From Diphasiastrum complanatum (lineage: Eukaryota > Streptophyta > Lycopodiopsida > Lycopodiales > Lycopodiaceae), in assembly GCA_029204225.1 (NCBI GenBank), contig CM055095.1, positions 40,044,141-40,108,140 of the forward strand: a DNA stretch of 64,000 nucleotides, given 5' to 3'. The translations under genes were made by a program, and so were the position numbers. Shown here piece after piece: positions 1 through 9,872 of this stretch (its first letter is position 1; each line of letters starts with the position of its first letter). Under the pieces are notes generated by a model, which saw only the letters and a list, made by a program, of their open reading frames with translations, was not told the DNA's origin and ran no database searches.

Positions 1-691
1 TACCAAAGCATACAATATAAGAAGGTAATCCTACATATCCCGGGAGCTTTTTCATGCACTTTGAAAAATAGAAATAAATAAAGGAAATGCATTTTGTAAC
101 TCAAGCTCACCAAATATGACACATCAGCATGGAGAGAATTGCTTACCCCTATCTCAGCATAGCTAAAACAATAACTAGGTCCTAAAGTTATTTAGGTGCT
201 AAGCCTACGTGGTCATATCTTTTTGTATGTCCATAAGAATCATCCAATGGGATTCTATACAATGATTATGCCAGATGGCTACATCTGAAAGAAGTGTGCA
301 TGAGTTAATGTTGGCAGCTCGAATCTAGGCAGTGAGATTAAGATCACACTTGCAAAAAGACACTTTTCTAATGAGTGATTTCGACCTTTTCAGGGTGCCA
401 TGTCGAGAACGCTTTCATACTCTCATAACTTGGATAAAGATACTTGGGGTTTGTACATAAATTTAAATTGCTAGATGCTAACTATGAGCTCTCAAGCTGT
501 CAAGGTCACACTCTCATTGCACTGGAATGGTCACAACTAAGAGACTTGCTTGCTAAATGTTTAAGGCAATTGAACTCTGGGCGCTTGCATAAAGAGCAAA
601 AATAGAATAGTAAAACTCATTCCCACATCATGCAAAAGATGTCATTGTGAAAAACTGTGTTGAGGGTCAATAGAAGTCTTTCACCATCTAC
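1..691. other. Probable intron of the BSD gene; no exon seen
   Basis: This stretch lies downstream of the splice donor that ends the BSD-domain first exon on the minus strand, so it is most simply the start of that gene's first intron, with the remaining exons outside the window. I found no second exon, repeat or RNA gene in it. Confidence 0.4.
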
Positions 692-1021
692 GTCTTCAAG
701 AGGAAAGTCGTGGAAAGTCTCCACTGTGAAGCCTTTGACAAACTCCTGAAGCTCTGCAGTCACGCCATACTTTTGCAGCTCTAACTCTGAAGGTTCTGCA
801 GACGAATTTCCATGAGTCACTGCAGTGATCAGCGGCAATTCCCCCGCAAGCGCTTTCAGTTGATCGGCTCTCCTTGTGGCCTCCACGGCAAGTTCTTTGG
901 ACTTTTTGGCAGTCTCTGTAACAATCTCCTTGGATCGTTTTGCTGCCTGTTTCGCGAACTGCTGCGATGCCTTGGCAGTTTCTTGCGCAAACGCCTTTGC
1001 CTGCTCAAAAAACAGGTCCAT
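692..1021 (-). CDS. BSD domain-containing protein, first exon
   Basis: First coding exon of a plant BSD-domain protein of unknown molecular role; the BSD domain occurs in TFIIH p62 and in synapse-associated and plant proteins. The reading frame opens with ATG at 1021. It encodes a charged, Ala/Lys-rich amphipathic N-terminus with repeats around QAAKRSKEIV and AKKSKELAVEA (residues about 20-50), probably helical. This leads into the start of the domain: LQKYGVT, FVKGFTVETF, then HDFPLED at about residue 110, the arrangement I know from Arabidopsis BSD proteins. After LED the frame loses family resemblance where a GTAGAT donor occurs (GT at 690-691); an alternative donor seven bases further gives an exon to 685. 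Later exons would lie left of the window. A plus-strand frame over the same bases is a shadow. The gene looks intact as far as visible. Confidence 0.72.
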
Positions 1022-1491
1022 TTTCCAAGGCTGCGGATCGCAAGAAGCTAGCTAAACCCAAATGATTCCCATCAAAATAAAAGGTGGCCTCAAAACTGCT
1101 CCTTTCGCTTGGCTACATGGGTTGATCACTCTGCCTGATCCCCAGACCTATCAGTTCTGGAAACCTCAAGGATTGCCGATTGTTGCAATGCCCCTGGATC
1201 GCTCCCAGCAACCAAACAGCATACGAAGAAATGTGAAGGACTATTTCCTGGGTTGATTTGCTTATGTATGAACGCGCTGTGAGCATTACCAAAACCGAAT
1301 TCCGCTTCTGCGTAGAAAGATCATGTTCCAATCCAACTATATATGCCAATTCGCCACTGCAATCTTCTTCTTCTTCGTGTTCTGTCTGTAGATCCGAATG
1401 CAGAACAGCAATGTCGATGATCGCAACAAATCTCGCTTCCTTCGACAACGCCAGGAAAGACGAAATGTTAGATCCCAAATGGAGCTTAATG

Positions 1492-1535
1492 ATATATATA
1501 CCTTTTAGCCCGCCCCGTTGGATTTCAGCCACGTG
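1492..1535 (-). promoter_or_regulatory. Likely promoter of the BSD gene (TATA and G-box)
   Basis: Read on the minus strand, a G-box CACGTG (1530-1535) lies about 30 bases upstream of an alternating TATATATA (1492-1500). Transcription would then start near 1460 and give a 5' UTR of about 440 bases before the ATG at 1021. The spacing suits a plant promoter, but no expression evidence is available and part of this stretch could be an intron-bearing leader. Confidence 0.4.
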
Positions 1536-2945
1536 ATCTATGATATATCTAACGGCTGTGACTCCAAGAGACCTGTGTTGTTGAGATAAGATTGAGATAA
1601 GAGGAGCATAGGGAGGCAGCATTCTCACTCTAGGATCTAGCAAGTGTTCAGTCTATGGTGACGGGATGCCATAACTAGGGACCTTATATAGTAGACTTAA
1701 GTGAGGTCAGTTATCCACAACAAGCGGGTGTGAGTGAGATTAGTACCATGCACAATTGCTTGGGCGGGTCCTATGCCAAGCTCCTATCCCTCCTCGCTGC
1801 CTGGCCCTGCCTAGCCTCGCTCCCTCCTCCAATCTGCGATCTGCCTACGGATCCCTATCTCACGATGCCCTGCCTACGGCCAGATACCTGACCTGCAGTT
1901 TCTTCTCCACCCCTACCTTTGCTCGTGTGTAAGAAGAAAAGAATACCCACCCAGTTGCAAATGAATTAGATGATGGCAGATGCAAAGAACAATTGTGTTG
2001 ACTGGATGCGTGTGAGAAGCGATGGAGGATGGATGAAATACAAGACAGTATGAGTTAGATTTCCAAAGTGAGAGGGCAGCTGTCCTTGAAAGTTGTTCCA
2101 AGAAAGATTTAAAAAGCTGAGTTGCGGTAGCGAGAAAATTCCCGCTGGAACTTGGCCAAAAAAAATTGTTCAAACTCAGATCAAGGCTTTGGAGCTGTGT
2201 TAGGTTTCATAGATTAGTCTAGTCAGGGGCTTTAATACTTCAATTAATCAGGAGTGATAGGTAGGTTGTGTTCAGAATCTTAAGAGTGGTTTCTCAAGAC
2301 TCTGATTAGGTCGAGAATCTGCATCACAGAGCTGCTTTCAGCGATCAGTTTGGTCAGCGACCAATTTCTTATCAACTGTAGGTTTTGCTACGATCCTAGT
2401 GACCTAATAAATTATGGACGTTTTGGTACCACTGCTATCAATCTGTGCCATCAATTGCAAGTTTTGCTACCAGACCATTGATATCTAGTCTGCAGAATTT
2501 TGTGGGTCAAATTTGTTCCGGCATCAGCTTCAGGATCATAATCGACATCATTGCCCACTTTTTTGTTGCTTCAAGATCTACATTATTAGTTTGCCTGGAA
2601 TCAATAGCGGAAGCTTCTCTTATAAGTAGGGAAAGGATTGGACAGAGAAATAAATTGGATTACAGTGATTACTCTATCAGCGAGGAAGTATGATGCTATC
2701 ACTAGTTGGAAAGTAAGATTGTGTACATATTATCCGTGTAGGGATACTGCAGCTGCAGCTGATACTGAGTTGAGCTATATGGAGCCCGAGGAGTGGCATA
2801 GGATTGTAGATGCTGGACTTGAGTAGGGTGACCTATCGCAGCTAGATTTCTTCAGGTTTGGATAAGCAAGCATACAGTTAGAGTTATAAACGGGTCAGGA
2901 CAGATTGTAGGGCAGCCAGTCACTGGCGTTAGTCTTTGAAAACTC
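1536..2945. other. Intergenic; no gene recognised
   Basis: Only short, unconvincing frames occur on either strand. No repeat family, tRNA or transposon end was recognised. It separates the BSD promoter from the first LINE copy. Confidence 0.5.
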
Positions 2946-3062
2946 ATTCTACTGAAAAGCAAAGCCTGCAAGATTCGTAGCAGGGTCTTGTTGGCCAACA
3001 AGGAGGCTTCACACTAATTTTTGGAATCTTCGGAGGCTGCGGCTGGAACTTTACCTATCAAT

Positions 3063-6044
3063 ATGGTTCCTCAAGAATCTTCTCATCCTTTGCAACTCCC
3101 GGATTTCAATCCTCTTGTTCGACGTGGAGAAAAGAGACCTGCTTCCCCTTCAGAGCATCCTTCTAGTGCTTCCCCTTCTTGCGCGCGTCATGAAGCCCAC
3201 CGTGATGTTTTGGATTCCTTGCTTGTCTCCTCTGGCCAGGTGGTGCCATACTGTCCGCCCCATCTTCGCCATCAATTTTCTTCCTCTCTTTCTGTTTCTC
3301 AGCTTTCTCCTTCTTCCTCTTCTCGCCCCCGTGTTCCATGTGCAGGCTGTGGTCGCCTTTATGTGCAAGGTGCCGGTCTTTCTCGCCATCATAACGCTTG
3401 CTCTACTTTTCGTCAACAACTCGCATTAACCAATGTCGACCTTGCACCTCATCCTGCTCCCACTTCGCCACCCGACTCGGCTTGGACCTGGATTCGCTCC
3501 CTTGATATTTTGACCGCTTTTCACTTGGGTTTTCCACGTCCTTGTCTTTATGCACACATTTCCTTTGCCTTGCGCTTAGACGTCCAGAGAGCTTTGTCCT
3601 TACCTTTGTCTCGTCTGGCTTCCAACCCTTCTGATATTGCAGCTTGGCATGCCTTTTTGCTTTTTCCTCTCTGGTGTTTGCCTCTGCCTCCCCGGGGTGG
3701 TGATGCTGGTCATAGGGAAACTCGCAACAGGATTCGTCGCTTTATGTCAGGAGATTGGGAAAATTTGCAAGAAGAGCATTTCCTTCGCTTTCATGCGCTT
3801 GCTGCTCAGCGGGATTCGACCTCGGATGGTGTTTCTATACCCCCTGTTTATCGTCGGTTGCATCGCTGTGTTTTACTTGGGCAAGTGGGTGAGTATTCTC
3901 GTGCAGCTCGTGCTCTAGCTCCTACAAGTCCAGCTACTCCTTCTGCTGCAACCCTTCAGGCTTTGGAGCTTCTTCACCCACCGGCAAATGACTCTCTTCC
4001 TTCTTTTGTTGAGGACTTTGAACCTGATTCCGATTTGCAGCTCTCAGAACCTCATTTTCTTAATGCTTTTCTTCGCAGCCCTCATTTGTCAACTGGGGGT
4101 CCTTCTGGTATGGTTTTCGAGCATCTTCGTGACTGTTTTTCTCCTGATGACTCTGCTAGCGGGTTTGGTTTGCTCTTTCAAGTTTGCTCTTCCGTAGCAT
4201 GTGGCCGTATTCCTCTTTCTATTGCTCGTATTCTTGGTGCTGCTTGTTTGATAGCCTTGGATAAGCCTGGCGGTGGAGTGCGTCTCATTGCTGTTGGAGA
4301 GGTTTTATATAGATTGGTTTCTAGGGCTCTTGGTTTTCAGCTTCGTGACAGTTTTCATGACCACCTATTTCCTCATCAGTTTGGTTGTGCTACTCCTAGC
4401 GGTTGCGAGACAGTCATATATGCTTTGCGTGCTACCTTGGATCTTCATCCAGATTGGGTTGTCCTTCAGGTGGATGTTAAAAATGCTTTTAATTCTGTTT
4501 CCCAAGGGGCCATTTTCGAAGAACTTCGTGCAGCTCACGGTCCTCTCGCTCAGCTCATCCCGTTTGTTCGCTCTTTTTATTCCATGGATGCGCCTCTATA
4601 TTTCAGTCATGCTTCTCGCTTAGGTGATGTTTCGGTTATCTCGTCTGCTGATGGTATCAGACAAGGTGATCCCTTGGGTGGTGTTCTTTTTGCTTTGGCG
4701 CACTTTCGGGCATTGCGTGCTTCTTTTGCTGCTTTTGCTTCTTGTTTGTTTCCCTCTATTGCTGATGACACGCATATTGTGGGACCTGCTAATGACGTCT
4801 TTCCGGCTTTCCTACATTTCTCTCATCAACTTTCGGCTTTGGGCCTCACTGTCAATCCCTCTAAGTGCGTTGCTTGGTGTCCTCAAGGCCTCCTTCCTGA
4901 GCTCCCTTTACCTACAGGTTTCAATACTCCGGTTGATGGGATTAGAGTGCTTGGTATTCCTATAGGTTTCTCGGATTTTGTGGCTTCCTCTTTGCGGGAC
5001 ACTTTGGACGCACATCTTCGTCACGCTAATCTGCTACCAAAGCTTGGCAATGCTCAAGTTGCTCTAGGGATTCTCACTCAATGCTTCGCTCAACGGCCAA
5101 GTTATATTCTACGGTGTGTTCCTCCCTCTCTTGATGTTTTGGCTTTGCTACAGGATTTCGATAATACTTTATCAGATATTCTGGGTCGCTTGATGGGTTC
5201 AGAATCCTTTCGTACTCCCAATGGTCAATTCGTTAAGCGACAAGTCTCTCTTCCCGCTTCGTCTGGAGGTGTTGGTCTTTCTTGCACAGCTTCTATTGCT
5301 CGAGCTGCTTTTATGGGAAGTTGGGCCCTTGTTGCCTCTGCACTTATCTCTCGGTTTCAGCAGGACAACAAGCCCATTCTTCTCGATTCAGTAGCTCATG
5401 TGGAAACATGCATTCTTCCTTTCCAACAGCATCTTCGTGCGGCCAAGGATCTCATTCCTCCACCTGTGCGAGCTTCTTTGCCTCCCTTTGAATCTTTGCT
5501 TAGCCATCAGCGTGCTCATTTTCAGAAGTATCTTTTGGAGCGCTTCCACTCTCATGCTTTCACTCAGCTTCTCATTGATTCACCTTCCGATGAGACTCGG
5601 GCTTGTCTATCTTGTGCAGGCTCGGGTGCTGGTGCTTGGCTTGTTGCGCGCCCTGTTGTTCCACACTTGCGCCTTTCTTCAGAGTTGTTTCTCACCGCTC
5701 TTCGGGTTAGGTTGGGTCTCCCTCATCTAGTGCTGGTAGGTTTGACAAAATGTTCCTGTGGTCACCCTGTTGATCCTATTGGCACTCATCTCATGCGTTG
5801 CCCTTCTGGCGGAGAGCGTACTACGACTCATGATTCCATTCGTGATGTATTGGCATCTATTGCTCATGAGTGCGGCTTTCATGTTGTTCAGGAGCAGACC
5901 CACATCTTGTTTGTGTCTGATTCACAGTCGCCTCGGCGTCGAGTTGATCTTGTTCTTTCACGGGAGGAGATTCGCACGCTTGGGGATGTTGTTGTTGCTG
6001 ATCCTTCGCGGCCTGACCTCCTTCGTCGTGCTTCAACTACTTAG
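3063..6044 (+). CDS. Non-LTR retrotransposon polyprotein (zinc finger, RT, restriction-like endonuclease)
   Basis: This is the single protein of a LINE that would nick its target and reverse-transcribe its own RNA there. The frame is open from 3018, just after a TAA; its first codons include TTG at 3021, and the first ATG is at 3063, which I chose as start. Numbering from TTG 3021: a C2HC finger (C107, C110, H123, C127); RT motif A VDVKNAFN with D485; motif B GIRQGDPLG; motif C IADD (D582, D583; Ile replaces the usual Tyr/Phe); a CCHC motif C911, C913, H923, C927; then an endonuclease core RVD with D976-x12-D989. The frame stops at TAG 6042-6044, where copy 2 has CAG, and a second CAG-to-TAG change lies at 6333-6335. 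So the last 120 residues are cut off and the copy is probably inactive, although all catalytic motifs remain. Confidence 0.85.
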   Translation: MVPQESSHPLQLPDFNPLVRRGEKRPASPSEHPSSASPSCARHEAHRDVLDSLLVSSGQVVPYCPPHLRHQFSSSLSVSQLSPSSSSRPRVPCAGCGRLYVQGAGLSRHHNACSTFRQQLALTNVDLAPHPAPTSPPDSAWTWIRSLDILTAFHLGFPRPCLYAHISFALRLDVQRALSLPLSRLASNPSDIAAWHAFLLFPLWCLPLPPRGGDAGHRETRNRIRRFMSGDWENLQEEHFLRFHALAAQRDSTSDGVSIPPVYRRLHRCVLLGQVGEYSRAARALAPTSPATPSAATLQALELLHPPANDSLPSFVEDFEPDSDLQLSEPHFLNAFLRSPHLSTGGPSGMVFEHLRDCFSPDDSASGFGLLFQVCSSVACGRIPLSIARILGAACLIALDKPGGGVRLIAVGEVLYRLVSRALGFQLRDSFHDHLFPHQFGCATPSGCETVIYALRATLDLHPDWVVLQVDVKNAFNSVSQGAIFEELRAAHGPLAQLIPFVRSFYSMDAPLYFSHASRLGDVSVISSADGIRQGDPLGGVLFALAHFRALRASFAAFASCLFPSIADDTHIVGPANDVFPAFLHFSHQLSALGLTVNPSKCVAWCPQGLLPELPLPTGFNTPVDGIRVLGIPIGFSDFVASSLRDTLDAHLRHANLLPKLGNAQVALGILTQCFAQRPSYILRCVPPSLDVLALLQDFDNTLSDILGRLMGSESFRTPNGQFVKRQVSLPASSGGVGLSCTASIARAAFMGSWALVASALISRFQQDNKPILLDSVAHVETCILPFQQHLRAAKDLIPPPVRASLPPFESLLSHQRAHFQKYLLERFHSHAFTQLLIDSPSDETRACLSCAGSGAGAWLVARPVVPHLRLSSELFLTALRVRLGLPHLVLVGLTKCSCGHPVDPIGTHLMRCPSGGERTTTHDSIRDVLASIAHECGFHVVQEQTHILFVSDSQSPRRRVDLVLSREEIRTLGDVVVADPSRPDLLRRASTT

Positions 6045-6497
6045 GGTGTCGCTGCTTCTCATGCAGCTCTAGATAAAGAGCGAGATTATTCACATCGCAC
6101 TCCTAGAGAAGGCTTTATCCCTTTTGCTTTGGAAACATTTGGGTGCCTGCATAAGAAATTCGATGATTTTCTATCCTCCTGTGCAGGTTTTGCAGCGAAA
6201 CTCCAAGGTCGTGGTGCCTCACCTTTATCTATCATTACGACTTATTATCGTCAACGAGTTTCGATGACTTTACAACGCACTCAGACACTTGCAATACTTC
6301 GACGTGCCGTAGTTGCAGGAACGTCTACTTCATAGCTTCCTGCACTACCTAAACTTCCAACTGTCTTAACTAGCGACTTACACCAAGCAGTAGGCTTTAT
6401 GTAGATACTCTACGAGATTGTTGCTTTGTTATACTTGTATAGTATCTCAATTCGCCTTATGGCCTTTACGCTTTTTACATGCATTCCTTTGTACTCT

Positions 6498-6513
6498 GAT
6501 GGGTTTTCCCATC
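6498..6513 (+). other. 3'-UTR hairpin of the LINE
   Basis: A perfect 6-bp stem, GATGGG/CCCATC, with a TTTT loop sits 24 bases before the element's 3' end. The same hairpin is at 9750-9765 in copy 2. In non-LTR elements the RT recognises 3'-UTR RNA structure, so this is a candidate recognition element (inference). Confidence 0.6.
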
Positions 6514-6537
6514 TTTTATTAATAAAAACAGGAAGTT

Positions 6538-7576
6538 CACTCTAGAGTTGGCCACATTCATGATTGCACATCCCTCATCCAAGTTAGCTCTGAAAATTGT
6601 TAGCAAGATAGACGCAGGTGAGCGTTTTGTTGTTTATGTTGTGGTGCCTAGGTGGGCCTGAAGGTATTCCTGAGGGTGCTCAGGTCTTGGCGATCTTAGA
6701 TTGGATGAATAAAACTACGGAGATTATCTCTTGACCAAGTGTTGTTGCTACCGCTACTGATCGAGGACATGTAGATTGCTAATACGAAGTGCCACGGATT
6801 TTACATAACGGTGAAATTTGCAGAAATTCTCACCAGAGTTGACAGGCAATCTGGCAAAGAATCGGAGAAGCTGATCATCAGTAGAAGACAAACATCATCC
6901 TTAGTTTCACCACTGTCAGTCAAAAGGCTTACAAATCCATTTTTAGATATATCAATCAACTGATAATCATTGCGCTTGCAGTTCTTTTAGTAGAAGTTAG
7001 TTGTGGATATATGACAAAAAAAAAAAAAACAAAGGAAAAAAGATAGATAGTGTGTCTATTTTGTGCCTCCTTCTTACTGGTTGAGCTAAGTTGCAATTAT
7101 AGGCTAGGATCAGGTCTGAATTCTTGTAGCCGACTGCATAAATATGCCTATGGCAAGACTATGAGCGCCTTGTTCCGCTTGAAGTTTGCATCTTTTAGTC
7201 TTTTTGTAGATCAAAAGCCTCAAGGTTGCAGCTTTCTTCGAGAACCACAACATTGCAGCTTTCTTCGAGAACTACCTCAGATCTCTGCTGGAAAAACGTT
7301 CCTCACATCATCGCTAGGGCAGCACACCATCGTTGAATAGGTAGCAGAAATTTCACAAACCTCAGATCCTTGCAGATTTCAGTTTCTTATCATTTTACAA
7401 ATGTCAGATTTCTCACAGCAAGATGGTAGATGCAGATTGCTCACAGCCAAAGCAAGGCACAACAAGTGACAAAGGGCTTGGAAAACACAACTAGAAGATA
7501 GATATATCAGTGACCTCTGAGCACATGCAGACAACCCCCAAAACAACCAGAAGTAACAATATTTTGCTCAATCTTG
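6538..7576. other. Spacer between the two LINE copies
   Basis: Unique sequence of about 1.04 kb with a short poly(A) run near 7016-7030 and no recognisable gene. A tandem hexamer-like repeat (GCAGCTTTCTTCGAGAAC, twice) lies at about 7229-7275. Confidence 0.5.
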
Positions 7577-9789
7577 ATTCTACTGAAAAGCAAAGCCTGC
7601 AGGATTCGTAGCAGGGTCTTGTTGGCCAACAAGGAGACTTGACACTAATTTTTGGAATCTTCGGAGGCAGCGGCTGGATCTTTACCTGTCAATATGGTTC
7701 CTCAAGAATCTTCTCATCCTTTGCCACTCCCGGATTTCAATCCTCTTGTTCGACGTGGAGAAAAGAGACCTGCTTCCCCTTCAGAGCATCCTTCTAGTGC
7801 TTCCCCTTCTTGCACGCGTCGTGAAGCCCACCGTGATGTTGCGGATTCCTTGCTTGTCTCCTCTGGCCAGGTGGTGCCATACTGTCCGCCCCATCTTCGC
7901 CATCAGCTTTCTTCCTCTCTTTCTGTTTCTCAGCTTTCTCCTTCTTCCTCGTCTCGCCCTCGTGTTCCATGTGCAGGCTGTGGTCGCCTTTAAGTGCAAG
8001 GTGTCGGTCTTTCTCGCCATCATAACGCTTGCTCTGCTTTTCGTCAACAACTCGCATTACCCAATGTCGACCTTGCACCTCATCCTGCTCCCACTTCGCC
8101 ACCCGACTCGGCTTGGACCTGGATTCGCTCCCTTGATATTTTGACCGCTTTTCACTTGGGATTTCCTCGTCCTCGTCTTTATACACACATTCCCTTTGCC
8201 TGGTATTTCTATAGGTTTCTCGGATTTTGTGGCTTCCTCTTTGCGGGACACTTTGGACGCACATCTTCATCACGCTAATCTGCTACCAAAGCTTGGCAAT
8301 GCTCAAGTTGCTCTAGGGATTCTCACTCAATGCTTCGTTCAACGGCCAAGTTATATTCTACGGTGTGTTCCTCCCTCTCCTGATGTTTTGGCTTTGCTAC
8401 AGGATTTCGATAATACTTTATCAAATATTCTGGGTTGCTTGATGGGTTTAGAATCCTTTCGTACTCCCAATGGTCAGTTCGTTTAGCGACAAGTCTCTCT
8501 TCCCGCGTCGTCTGGAGGTGTTGGTCTTTCTTGCACAGCTTCTATTGCTCCAGCTGCTTTTATAGGAAGTTGGGCCCTTGTTGCCTCTGCACTTATCTCT
8601 CGGTTTCAGCAGGACAACAAGCCCATTCTTCTCGATTCAGTAGCTCATGTGGAAACATGCATTCTTCCTTTCCAACAGCATCTTCGTGCGGCCAAGGATC
8701 TCATTCCTCCACCTGTGCGAGCTTCTTTGCCTCCCTTTGAGTCTTTGCTTAGCCATCAGCGTGCTCATTTTCAGAAGTATCTTTTGGAGCGCTTTCACTC
8801 TCATGCTTTCACTCAGCTTCTCATTGATTCACCTTCCGATGAGACTCGGGCTCGTCTATTGTCTTGTGCAGGCCCGGGTGCTGGCGCTTGGCTTGTTGTG
8901 CGCCCTGTTGTTCCACACTTGCGCCTTTCTTCAGAGTTGTTTCTCACCGCTCTTCCGGTTAGGTTGGGTCTCCGTCATCCAGTGCTGGCAGGTTTGACAA
9001 AATGTTCCCGTGGTCACCCTGTTGATCCTATTGGCACTCATCTCATGCGTTGCCCTTCGGGCGGAGAGCGTACTGCGACTCATGATTCCATTCGTGACGT
9101 ATTGGCATCTATTGCTCATGAGTGCGGCTTTCATGTTGTTCGGGAGCAGACCCACATCTTGCGTGTGTCTGATTCACAGTCGCCTCGGCGTCGAGTTGAT
9201 CTTGTTCTTTCGCGCGAGGGGATTCACACGCTTGGAGATGTTGTTGTTGCTGATCCTTCGCGGCCTGACCTCCTTCGTCGTGCTTCACCTACTCAGGGTG
9301 CCGCTGCTTCTCATGCAGCTCTAGATAAAGAGCGAGATTATGCACATCGCACTCCTGGAGAAGGCTTTATCCCTTTTGCTTTGGAAACATACGGGTGTCT
9401 GCATAAGAAATTCGATGATTTTCTATCCTCCTGTGCAGGTTTTGTAGCGAAACTCCAAGGTCGTGGTGCCTCACCTTTATCTATCATTACGGCTTATTAT
9501 CGTCAACGAGTTTCGATGACTTTACAACGCACTCAGGCACTTGCAATACTTCGACGTGCTGTAGTTGCAGGAACGGTTGCTTCACAGCTTCCTGCACTAC
9601 CTAAACTTCCAACTGTCTTAACTAGCGACTTACACCAAGCAGTAGGCTTTATGTAGATACTCTGCGAGATTGTTGCTTTGTTATACTTGTACAGTATCTC
9701 AATTCGCCTTATGGCCTTTACGCTTTTTACATGCATTCCTTTGTACTCTGATGGGTTTTCCCATCTTTTCTTAATAAAAACAGGAAGTT
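7577..9789 (+). pseudogene. R2-type non-LTR retrotransposon, copy 2 (internally deleted)
   Basis: Second copy of the element at 2946-6537, same orientation, very similar in sequence and with the same 5' and 3' ends. About 1.37 kb is missing: the sequence jumps near 8201 from the equivalent of 3576 to that of about 4950, joining at a two-to-three base microhomology. This removes the RT domain including motif A and the ADD box and changes the frame. Further lesions are TAT to TAA in the zinc-finger region (about 7991) and AAG to TAG at 8484-8486; the second Cys of the CCHC motif is Arg. From 8487 to the stop at 9654-9656 the frame is open and shows the full ancestral C-terminus, including the D-x12-D endonuclease core. 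Flanks show TTGAT before and after the element, a possible 5-bp target duplication. Confidence 0.85.
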
Positions 9790-9823
9790 GATGATCCAAG
9801 AGTGTGGTCCCTCATCCAAGAGT

Positions 9824-9872
9824 GTGGTGGTGGTGGTGGTGGTGGTGGTTGTTGTTGTTGTTGTGGTTGTTC
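9824..9872. repeat. (TGG)n/(TTG)n trinucleotide microsatellite
   Basis: An array of TGG units followed by TTG units begins 35 bases after the 3' end of LINE copy 2. It is preceded by two near-identical 20-base units containing TCCAAGAGTGTGGT (9795-9808 and 9815-9828), from which the array may have grown. Confidence 0.85.

Larger units (their letters stand above)
2946..6537 (+). mobile_element. R2-type non-LTR retrotransposon, copy 1 (near full length)
   Basis: The ends are defined by comparison with the second copy at 7577-9789: both copies begin at ATTCTACTG and both end at AATAAAAACAGGAAGTT, and flanking bases differ completely. The element is about 3.6 kb: a short 5' UTR of about 75-115 bases, one long open frame (1,127 codons to the ancestral stop at 6402-6404) and a 3' UTR of about 130 bases with a terminal hairpin and an AATAAA sequence. 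There is no poly(A) tail. I see no convincing target-site duplication for this copy. The domain order (zinc finger, RT, CCHC, restriction-like endonuclease) is that of the site-specific R2/R4/NeSL-type groups rather than the L1 or RTE groups usual in flowering plants. Confidence 0.85.

Noticed and set aside
812..1051. Plus-strand open frame over the BSD exon
   Set aside because: It is the antisense shadow of the BSD exon, whose minus-strand product has clear family similarity.
1113..1643. 176-codon minus-strand frame upstream of the BSD gene
   Set aside because: It overlaps the presumed promoter and 5' UTR and has no recognisable domain or coding character.
2946..2960. Insertion of the LINE into 28S rDNA, as for classical R2
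   Set aside because: The flanks of neither copy resemble rRNA genes.
3115..6072. Many plus-strand frames inside LINE copy 1
   Set aside because: They are alternate frames of the long RT frame, rich in Leu/Phe/Val because of its codon use.
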